Shown in pieces: positions 13,983 to 21,349 of a DNA stretch of 26,821 nucleotides. The notes beneath the pieces are model-generated. The model was not told the DNA's origin. It did no database searches and saw only the letters and a program-made list of their open reading frames with translations. The translations under genes and the position numbers were made by a program. The stretch is from Actinomycetes bacterium (GTDB lineage: Bacteria > Actinomycetota > Actinomycetes > Actinomycetales > Actinomycetaceae): positions 1 to 26,821 of the forward strand of contig JAEWEQ010000062.1 of the NCBI GenBank assembly GCA_023389315.1. The letters are read 5' to 3'. Within the stretch, counting starts at the first letter, position 1, and every line of letters starts with the position of its first letter.

Positions 13983-16900
13983 TTAGTTTCCGCTGTCGCC
14001 GTTGGGCACTTCGGCTTCCTCCGCGCTGTCCACCTGCTCCTCCGCTTCGGGAGCATTCATCAGGCGGCTGCGTAGGCGGAAGGCCGCGGCCGCAGCGGTG
14101 CCAGCCAATCCCGCGCCGAGGGCGGTCGCACCCACAGACGCACCGGTGATCGGCAAAGAGATGCCGCCGGGCTTGGAGGGTTTGGTGGGCGTCGAGGTCG
14201 GGTGGGCAGTTGGGACTACCGTGGGCGCCCCAGTCGGCTGGCCCGGCTGCGTCGGTTGACCCGGTTCGGTGGGCTGTCCCGGTTCGGTGGGTTGGCCCGG
14301 TTCGGTCGGATCAGTGGTGGGCGGGGCCACCCGGCGCAACATGAACTCCATCGACTTGGCATGGGCGGTAGTCGTGGTCACCACCGTGGAATCTGTCCCG
14401 GCAACTACCTCCACGCCCTCGGGAACCGAACGCGCCTGGTCAGGGACCAGCTCCCACACACCGGCCAGCGTCACGGAAGTGGAAGTCTCCGGGCTGGGGT
14501 TGTAACGCCAGGGGCGCGAATACGGCAGCAAGTTGCCAACGTAGTTACCTTCAGCGTCGTACTGTTCCTCATCCTCCCCCTCGAACAGGTGCAGGTCGGG
14601 ATCGGTTACGCTCCACGCGACAGTAGTGGTATCCACCGGGCGGGAAATCACCAGGGCCGGACGAGAAGCGGAACGAACCACCGAGCTGTCGGCCAGCTGG
14701 TTATCGGCTTCGAACACCACGTAACCGGTGATGGAACTATCGAGGTCCTTCACCACGTGCGCCACTGCGTCACGCTGCAAGATCTCCAGCTTCGGGCTGG
14801 TGGCAAACGCTGCGGTAGCGTCCTTACCACCTTGTACCAAAATGGTGTAGGCGTACCCACTGTCAGAGGGTGCCTTCCCATGGTCGATCCACCCGTGAGC
14901 GAAGGTTGCAGTACCCGTTTCCTTCCCGGTTTCCGTCGGCATGGTTTGCTCCACCACTTCCGAACTGATGGTGCCCACATGTGCCACGAAGCCGTTTCCG
15001 CCCGGATCCACGATCCAGTTATCAGCGGCCTGGACTTCCTGCGGTTTCGTCATCACCGCTGGTGCCATCTGGAACAAGGTGGTGTAAGTCGAGTTTTCCT
15101 TGTCGTTATTGGAAATATTCGACCCCAGGGCGTAAACCCGCTCCCCCACCAACAGCGCCGAAATTCGGGCCTTGTGGGAAGGATTGAAGTAGGGGTGCTC
15201 TTCCAGATCCATACCGAAGATCGCAGCGTAGCCATCCATCGCGCCGCCGCCGCCAAAAGCCGGACGCGGCATCGGCATCACTTCGATCAGGCCGGTCATG
15301 TCGATCGCCATCTGCTCGATCGGCAGTTGGATGGTGGTGGCACCGGGCATGCGACGCCAGTCCCAACCCGGGTGCACCCACCCATTAGCGGGGTGAGTGA
15401 CCATGCCGTCAGCATCGGTCAAAGCCTGGATCTCAATGTTGCCGTAAGTCTGGTAGCGGCCGTAGAGGTTCTTGGCATCGTAGGTTTCTGCCGTCCAGGT
15501 GTAGCGGTTATGCCCACGCACCGTGACGTTCCACTTACCTTGGCGTGCTTGTGCCGCTGCGCCATACCCGTAAGCCCAGTAACCGTTCGGAATGATCGGC
15601 TCGATGCCGGCATCAGCGAACTGCTTGTTCATCTGGGCCAGGTCCGCCCGTGGTTTGGGTGGTAACAAAGCTCGGAAGAGGCCCGCGAGCTCGCGGTCAA
15701 TGTCCATGCTTGGATCCAGCGGGCGCAACGCCAGCAAGCCGAACAAAGAAACATTCGCCGGGGACAGACCTTGCTTCCCGGTGGGGTGGCGACCAGAGAA
15801 GGCAATCGGGTACTCCACCGTGTTAGAAATGCGTCCTTGAATGATCAGGGCTTCGCGAACTAGCTGACCGCCCTCGCCGCTAAGACCGAACGCGGTGCCG
15901 GAAAGGGTGGCGATAACCGGGATCGAACCGTTCAAGGCGTCACGCCCGTACGCCATGTAGAAACCCATGTGGTGGTACATGGTGCCGTCCGGTTTGAACC
16001 CGCCCGCTAGGCCGGGAGCCGGTTTGCAGGCGTCTTCGAGCCACTTGCTGAAGGCGCGCAGACGACCAATGCATTCTTGTTCTTCCTCAGCGCTGACGCA
16101 AGAGATGAGGATGCCTTGCAAGAGGGTGTTGAGTACGTCAATGAGGCCCGAATATGCCACCTCATTGTCGAAGCTCAGGGTCAGGCGCCCAGTGCCGCCA
16201 TACCAGGTGATGGCATCGCGGGCAGCATCCCACAACCCGTATTCACGTAGCAGTTCCTCACCCAAATACATCGACACCGCCCAGTTCCTCCACTGGTACC
16301 CGAAGTGGTGCACGCTGCCTTGACCGGACCCGTACGCCCAGCCTTGGTCAAACAAGTAGGCGATGATACGCAAGAACATTTCGCCCGCGCGGGCCGCCGC
16401 CGCCGTGTCCCCGGCGCGGTTGGCACTATCCCAGGTGTTTGCCGCCTCCAGGGATAGGTCCATCACTTTCCTTACCGGCACTGCGCCGATCAAATCCATC
16501 AGCGGTTTCTTGATTTCCTTGGGCCACAGATCCGCTTGGTAACCGTTGGTGAAGGGGCCAGAGGTGGTGAGGACGGGGGGCTGCCCAGCGGTGAGCCCCA
16601 CCAAGGTGGGAACGCCGATTTCCGCGAGCTTCTGTTCCAACTTATCCAGGGCCGCTGGCGTGTAACGCTTATCGACGCGGTTATCGTCCAGTAAGCGCTG
16701 ACGGATGGTCTTGAGGCCTTCGAGTTCTTCGGCGGTGGGGTTCGACCCGTCAAACCCGGGATCGGTCATGCGTGCCCAGTAGTCACGCAGACCCAACCAG
16801 TGGTAGTTCTGGTTCTGCGCCACCCGCGGCTGTACGAACGGTACCTGATCGTCGGGCATGGTTTGGTCCCCGCGCCAACTATTGTTAGTGATGATCTGGT

Positions 16901-17501
16901 CGATCCACAAGGTTCCCTCACGGTCGGGAGCGTTGATCACCACCCGGTTCATGGTGGTGGTCGGCATCCCCTCGGTGTCGAAGCCGTAGCGCACCCAGCA
17001 GGTACGCCAACCGGTGAAGTTCAAGTTGAAATCGAACCAGCAGTCGACCTTTTCGTCGGTGCAGAATTCAACGCGAAGCGCGTCCTCGTGCGCCTGTTCG
17101 TTGTAGACCCAGAAGGAGAAGTGCGCGACCGCGTCACTTACGTAGGCTTGCTGCAGGTCGAATCCGCTGATGTCAACGTGGAGTTCGGCATCGATGCGCA
17201 GTTTCGCTTTCTTCTGGAAGTCCCACTGCAAGGAGTTGGCTCCAACTCTTCCGTGTTTGCCGGAAAGCTCCATGTTCGCGCCTTCGGTGGAGAAGGTGGA
17301 GGGGATCTTGGTTTCTAGGATGTACATGGGTGACTGGGCGCGCGCCAAGTAGTCTTCCATGCCTTCCAGGGTGGTCGGTACCGGTTCGTCCGGTAGGCCA
17401 ATGGCGAGGGCGTGGGGTGCGTCCTGGAGGAAGAATCCGATGGCGGATGCCAAGACAGCGCCTTGCAGGAAATTGCGGCGGTTAAGCTGTGGGGTTCTCA
17501 C
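13983..17501 (-). CDS. Cell-wall-anchored chondroitinase ABC-like polysaccharide lyase (PL8), paralogue 2
   Basis: Encodes 1172 aa. A Tat-type signal (NRRNFLQG) is followed by a jelly-roll N-terminal domain with SLQWDF and FDFNLNFTGWRTCWVRYG, a helical toroid, and beta-sandwich domains, as in Proteus chondroitinase ABC (~1000 aa). The catalytic residues align: His511 and Tyr518 (HMGFYMAY, same spacing as H501/Y508), Arg571 (SGRHP; R560) and Glu672 (TAETY; E653). The signature GWDWRRMPGATTIQLP follows. A Pro-Thr/Glu-Pro-Gly-Gln linker leads to LPITG, a hydrophobic helix, RLRSRL and an unusual ~24-residue acidic tail. It would cleave chondroitin/dermatan sulfate or hyaluronan at the surface. 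The start is GTG with a partial ribosome-binding site (AGAAAGAAG), 107 bp after the upstream paralogue. The exact substrate preference is unknown. Confidence 0.92.
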   Translation of the reverse strand: MRTPQLNRRNFLQGAVLASAIGFFLQDAPHALAIGLPDEPVPTTLEGMEDYLARAQSPMYILETKIPSTFSTEGANMELSGKHGRVGANSLQWDFQKKAKLRIDAELHVDISGFDLQQAYVSDAVAHFSFWVYNEQAHEDALRVEFCTDEKVDCWFDFNLNFTGWRTCWVRYGFDTEGMPTTTMNRVVINAPDREGTLWIDQIITNNSWRGDQTMPDDQVPFVQPRVAQNQNYHWLGLRDYWARMTDPGFDGSNPTAEELEGLKTIRQRLLDDNRVDKRYTPAALDKLEQKLAEIGVPTLVGLTAGQPPVLTTSGPFTNGYQADLWPKEIKKPLMDLIGAVPVRKVMDLSLEAANTWDSANRAGDTAAAARAGEMFLRIIAYLFDQGWAYGSGQGSVHHFGYQWRNWAVSMYLGEELLREYGLWDAARDAITWYGGTGRLTLSFDNEVAYSGLIDVLNTLLQGILISCVSAEEEQECIGRLRAFSKWLEDACKPAPGLAGGFKPDGTMYHHMGFYMAYGRDALNGSIPVIATLSGTAFGLSGEGGQLVREALIIQGRISNTVEYPIAFSGRHPTGKQGLSPANVSLFGLLALRPLDPSMDIDRELAGLFRALLPPKPRADLAQMNKQFADAGIEPIIPNGYWAYGYGAAAQARQGKWNVTVRGHNRYTWTAETYDAKNLYGRYQTYGNIEIQALTDADGMVTHPANGWVHPGWDWRRMPGATTIQLPIEQMAIDMTGLIEVMPMPRPAFGGGGAMDGYAAIFGMDLEEHPYFNPSHKARISALLVGERVYALGSNISNNDKENSTYTTLFQMAPAVMTKPQEVQAADNWIVDPGGNGFVAHVGTISSEVVEQTMPTETGKETGTATFAHGWIDHGKAPSDSGYAYTILVQGGKDATAAFATSPKLEILQRDAVAHVVKDLDSSITGYVVFEADNQLADSSVVRSASRPALVISRPVDTTTVAWSVTDPDLHLFEGEDEEQYDAEGNYVGNLLPYSRPWRYNPSPETSTSVTLAGVWELVPDQARSVPEGVEVVAGTDSTVVTTTTAHAKSMEFMLRRVAPPTTDPTEPGQPTEPGQPTEPGQPTQPGQPTGAPTVVPTAHPTSTPTKPSKPGGISLPITGASVGATALGAGLAGTAAAAAFRLRSRLMNAPEAEEQVDSAEEAEVPNGDSGN
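14094..14168 (-). repeat. Near-identical copy of the sorting-signal DNA (pair with 17717-17790)
   Basis: About 75 bp coding for the LPITG motif and membrane helix are nearly base-identical to 17717-17790 in the neighbouring lyase gene (only a few mismatches and a one-codon indel). The catalytic regions differ at many residues. This points to gene conversion or selection on the anchor. Confidence 0.75.
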
Positions 17502-17570
17502 TTAGGGTCTTCTTTCTGGGCGAGGTTCTGGGTGTGTGGGGACGTTCATTTGCCCCGGGTTGTGGGTCGA

Positions 17571-17602
17571 GGGGGTGGGGCGCTGCAGTGCGCCCCACCC
17601 CC
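17571..17602 (-). terminator. Strong GC hairpin between the two lyase genes
   Basis: GGGGGTGGGGCGC pairs with GCGCCCCACCCCC (13 bp) across a 6-nt loop, starting 6 bp after the TAA of the upstream lyase on the minus strand. No U-tract follows in that direction, so it may partly attenuate transcription or stabilise the upstream message rather than end it fully. Confidence 0.5.
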
Positions 17603-17608
17603 GGGGTT

Positions 17609-20600
17609 TTATTGCTCGCCTTCGGGCGTAGCGGTTTCTTCGTCAGCGCCGAGTTCGTCCTCGTTAACGGGGGCGTTGTTCAGGTGGCTACGCAACCGGA
17701 ACGCGGCCGCCGCAGCGGTGCCAGCCAATCCCGCGCCGAGGGCGGTCGCCCCCACCGACGCACCAGTGATCGGCAAAGAGATGCCGGGCTTGGGCGAGGT
17801 GGTGGGTGCCGGCGCACCGGTGGTAGTAGGAGCTACCGTGCCGGAAGGAACCGGTGCGGGAGCGCCGGTTGGTGCGGGAGCGCCGGTCGGTGCGGGAGCG
17901 TCGGTCGGGACCGGATTCACCGGCGGCTGCGGGGGAACCGGACCACTAGTCGGCGCCGGCGTTTCCGTGGGAACCGGTGCCGGAGGCTGGGGCGGAACCG
18001 GGCCTTCGCTGGGAACCGGGCTGGGACTGGGCTCCGGGGTTTCCGTAGGTGCCGGAGTCTCAGTTGGTGCCGGGGTTTCCGTAGGTGCCGGAGTCTCAGT
18101 TGGTACTGGGGTCTCAGTGGGATCCGGGGTTTCCGTCGGTGAGGGAGTCTCGGACGGCTCAGTACCCACCGGCACGAGGATGAACTCAATCGACTCCGCG
18201 TCGGCCGCAGACACCGTAACCGTGGTGGAGCCACTGCCAGCCGATGCCTCCACTGCCCCGGTGCGACCTACATCAACAGTAGAGCCGAGCTGCCACTCGC
18301 CATCCAACACCAGCTCGGTGCTGGTAACCGGACTGGGGTTTAAGCGCCACGGCCGCTGGTAGGGGCCTTTGTTACCAACGTAGGTGTCGCCATCCCACTG
18401 ATCCTCGTCCCGGCCTTCGAAAAGGTGCAAATCGGGATCAGTGACGCTGAAAGCAACCTGCTTATCATCAACAACCCGCTCCAGTACCAAGATCGGGCGA
18501 GAAGCAGAGCGCACCCGAACGCCCTCGACAATCTTGGCGGCAGCATCGAAAACGGTGTACGCAGTTATCTGCGAGGGCTCATCCTTGACCACGTGGGCGG
18601 TGTTGTCTCGCTGCAGTACCTTCACGGTGGGGGCCTCAGCGTAAGCAGAGGTCGCTTCCTTACCGCCCTGCACCAAAATGGTGTACGCATAGCCACTGTC
18701 TTGCGGAGCGGTGCCGTGATCAATCCACCCGTGTTCGACCGTGTAAGTGGCATTGGATTTGTCGCCCTGATCGGGCATGGTCTGCTCAATGGATTCGGAC
18801 TTCATAGTGCCTTCGAGGACGACGAAGCCGTTCCCACCGGGATCAACCAACCAGTTCTTGCCACTTTCCACTGGCTTCGGGTTGTTCATCACCGACGGGA
18901 TCATTTGGAACAGCGTGGTGTAGGTCGGGTTAGTGGAGTCGTTATTGTGCACAGCAGAGCCCAGGGCCACCACCTTGTCGCCTACCAAGAAGGCGGACAA
19001 AAGTGCCCCATGGGTGCCATTGAGCCCGGGGTGCTCGGCAAGTTGCATACCGAAGATGGATGCATGGGTGTCCATCACCCCGCCACCACCGAAGGCCGGC
19101 CTCACCATCGGCATCACCGAACTGCGGTTGCTCATGTCCACACCCAGCTGCTCGATGGGAATCTGGATGGTCGTGGCACCGGGCACGCGACGCCAGTCAA
19201 TACCAGGCTGGGCCCAGCCGTTGGCCTTGTGGGTGACAATCCCGTTCTCATCCGGCAAAGCCTGGATTTCGATGGCCCCGTAGGACAGGTAACGACCGTA
19301 GATATTCTGCGCTTTGTAAATCTCTGCGGTCCACCCGTAGCGGTTGTGTCCGGTCACGGTGACGCTCCACTGCTTTTGGCGCGACTGCGCTACCGGCGCG
19401 TACTGGTATTGCCAGTAGCCTTCCGGCCCGACCTCGGGTGCGATACCGGCGGCCTTAAACTCCTCCGCCCACGCGGTTTGCTGCGCCGTGGGTTTGGGCG
19501 GCATCAGGCGCAAGAAGGTGGCCGCCATCTCACGGTCGTACTGATCCCCCTTATGGAAGGGACGCTTACCGACCAGCCCGTACATATTGATGTTCTGCAA
19601 CCCCAGCAGACCGGAGGAGATACCGTCCTCGCCAGTGGGGTGCCGTCCCGACAGGGCGATGGGGAACTCGTAGGTGTTGCAAAGACGCGACTGGGTGAAG
19701 ATGGCTTCCCGCACGATCTGCGCTTGCTCACCGATCAGACCGAAGGGAGTGCCGTTAACGCGCGTGAACACCGGCACCGCTCCCACCAGGGCGTCGCGCC
19801 CATAGGCCGGGTACACCCACATGTGGTGGAACAGGGTACCGCCAGGTTTGAAACCGCCCAACGTGCCGGGAGAGTATTGCGTAGCGCTGTTAATCCAGCT
19901 GCCGAACGCGCGCAGGCGCGCCACGGCTTCGGTGTCGTCATCGGAGGCAGCGCCGGAAATTAGCAACGCGTTAAGCAAGGTGTTGAGGACGTCAACTAGA
20001 CCCGAATAGGCTTCCCCGCCTTCGAACGGTTGCGTCAGGCGACCCGTGCCAGCCCACCAGGTGAGCGCGGCGTACGCTTCGTCCCACATGTTGTTCGCCT
20101 GCAGCAGCTCTTTCGCCAGCAGCATGGAGACCACCCATTCGCGGAAAATATATCCGTAGTGGTGTTGGCTGCCCTGGGAAGATCCAGCGGCCCACCCCTG
20201 GTCGAACAGGTAGGCCATGACCCGCAGGTAGCAGTTGCCTGCGCGGGCGGCGGCGTCTGCATTGCCAGCACGGTTAGCGCTATCCCAAGCTTTTGCGCAC
20301 TTGCCAGCCAGGTCCATCACGTCGCGGGTCTTGACTGCTCCGATGGCGTTCATCAGGGGTCCGCGGACTTTACCGGGGAACACATCCATCTGGTTGTGGT
20401 TGGTGAAGGGGCCAGATACTGCCGGGCGCAGCGGTTGTCCCTTTTCCGTCGGTGCGAGTTCGGGTACTCCCAACTTAGCTAGTTGATTCTCCAGCCCACT
20501 CAGCCCTGCCTCGGAGACGTCAGCGTTGACCTGGTGGTCTTCGAGCAGGTAGCGGCGTACCTGTTCCAAAGCTTCGCGTTCTTCTGCGGTGGGAGCACTC

Positions 20601-21349
20601 TTGTCCAAGTCCTTGAGCATCTCCCAGTAGTGGATGGAACCCAACCAGTGGTAGTTGGCGTTTTGCTTCACGTAAGGCTGGACTTGAGGTACCTGCCAGT
20701 CGGGAGCGGGATGGTCGCCGCGCTGATCCAGATTGGTGACGATCTGGTCGATCCACAAAGTTCCCTCACCGGCGGGCGGGGTCATGCGGATGCGGTTCAT
20801 CTTCGCGGTGGGCACGCCTTCCGTGTCGTAGCCGTAGCGCACCCAGCAGGTACGCCAACCGGTGAAGTTCAGGTGGAAATCAAACCAGCAATCGACGGTA
20901 TCGTCGGTGCAGAACTCAACGCGCAGCGGCGCTTCCTTCGCGGTCTCGTTGTAGACCCAGAAGCAGAACTGGGGCACCCACGCGGAGATGGTTTGCGCAT
21001 TCGGATTGTATTTCTTGACGTTGACTTTGAGAGGGGCATTAAGTTCAAGTTTGGCACCATCTTGGTAGTCCCACTGCAAACTGTGCGGACCAACTTTGCC
21101 ATGCTTATCACTGATCTCAATGGTGGAGGCAGTGGCCGTCAGGGAGGAGGGCAGTTCGCCCTCGAAAATGTAGATCGGCGGATCTGCTTTCGCCAGGTAG
21201 GCGTCTAACCCCGCCAAGTCGGTGGGAACGGCTCCGCCTGGCAGCGCGGCGGAGGCAACGGGCGGCTGCCCCTGGAGGAAGTACGCCAGTGCACTGGCGA
21301 AAACCGTACCTTGGAGGACGGTGCGGCGTTTAAACTGTGGGATGCTCAC
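17609..21349 (-). CDS. Cell-wall-anchored chondroitinase ABC-like polysaccharide lyase (PL8), paralogue 1
   Basis: Encodes 1246 aa from the GTG at 21349. This start overlaps the TGA of the upstream gene (GTGA), follows AGAAGGGAGA and yields a clean Tat signal (FKRRTVLQG). Upstream in-frame starts lack these features. The domain order matches paralogue 2. The catalytic set is His509/Tyr516 (HMWVYPAY), Arg569 (SGRHP) and Glu676 (TAEIY). A long Pro-Thr-Glu-Thr repeat linker (about 1063-1190) precedes LPITG, a hydrophobic helix, basic residues and an acidic ~25-residue tail. It probably acts as a surface endo- or exolyase on chondroitin/dermatan sulfate and hyaluronan. Conserved Cys in FCTDDTVDCW occur in both paralogues. 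The two proteins look like an old tandem duplication with divergent catalytic domains and similar anchors. Confidence 0.92.
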   Translation of the reverse strand: MSIPQFKRRTVLQGTVFASALAYFLQGQPPVASAALPGGAVPTDLAGLDAYLAKADPPIYIFEGELPSSLTATASTIEISDKHGKVGPHSLQWDYQDGAKLELNAPLKVNVKKYNPNAQTISAWVPQFCFWVYNETAKEAPLRVEFCTDDTVDCWFDFHLNFTGWRTCWVRYGYDTEGVPTAKMNRIRMTPPAGEGTLWIDQIVTNLDQRGDHPAPDWQVPQVQPYVKQNANYHWLGSIHYWEMLKDLDKSAPTAEEREALEQVRRYLLEDHQVNADVSEAGLSGLENQLAKLGVPELAPTEKGQPLRPAVSGPFTNHNQMDVFPGKVRGPLMNAIGAVKTRDVMDLAGKCAKAWDSANRAGNADAAARAGNCYLRVMAYLFDQGWAAGSSQGSQHHYGYIFREWVVSMLLAKELLQANNMWDEAYAALTWWAGTGRLTQPFEGGEAYSGLVDVLNTLLNALLISGAASDDDTEAVARLRAFGSWINSATQYSPGTLGGFKPGGTLFHHMWVYPAYGRDALVGAVPVFTRVNGTPFGLIGEQAQIVREAIFTQSRLCNTYEFPIALSGRHPTGEDGISSGLLGLQNINMYGLVGKRPFHKGDQYDREMAATFLRLMPPKPTAQQTAWAEEFKAAGIAPEVGPEGYWQYQYAPVAQSRQKQWSVTVTGHNRYGWTAEIYKAQNIYGRYLSYGAIEIQALPDENGIVTHKANGWAQPGIDWRRVPGATTIQIPIEQLGVDMSNRSSVMPMVRPAFGGGGVMDTHASIFGMQLAEHPGLNGTHGALLSAFLVGDKVVALGSAVHNNDSTNPTYTTLFQMIPSVMNNPKPVESGKNWLVDPGGNGFVVLEGTMKSESIEQTMPDQGDKSNATYTVEHGWIDHGTAPQDSGYAYTILVQGGKEATSAYAEAPTVKVLQRDNTAHVVKDEPSQITAYTVFDAAAKIVEGVRVRSASRPILVLERVVDDKQVAFSVTDPDLHLFEGRDEDQWDGDTYVGNKGPYQRPWRLNPSPVTSTELVLDGEWQLGSTVDVGRTGAVEASAGSGSTTVTVSAADAESIEFILVPVGTEPSETPSPTETPDPTETPVPTETPAPTETPAPTETPAPTETPEPSPSPVPSEGPVPPQPPAPVPTETPAPTSGPVPPQPPVNPVPTDAPAPTGAPAPTGAPAPVPSGTVAPTTTGAPAPTTSPKPGISLPITGASVGATALGAGLAGTAAAAAFRLRSHLNNAPVNEDELGADEETATPEGEQ
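17853..18130 (-). repeat. Short tandem repeats encoding the Pro/Thr-rich wall linker
   Basis: Near 17853-17907 an 18-bp unit coding for Ala-Pro-Ala-Pro-Thr-Gly is repeated about three times. Near 18032-18130 units coding for Thr-Glu-Thr-Pro-Ala-Pro repeat in a 36-bp higher-order pattern. Such repeats change length easily and set how far the enzyme extends from the wall. Confidence 0.75.

Noticed and set aside
14202..15665. A 487-aa + strand frame opposite the second lyase
   Set aside because: Antisense to a strongly supported PL8 gene, with no domain, signal or ribosome-binding site.
17853..18130. A CRISPR array was considered for the short repeats
   Set aside because: The units are contiguous, lack unique spacers and translate in frame to a Pro/Thr linker, as expected for a wall-spanning region.
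18425..19963. A 512-aa + strand frame opposite the first lyase
   Set aside because: The same situation: the length comes from GC-rich antisense openness, and the residues show no recognisable motif.
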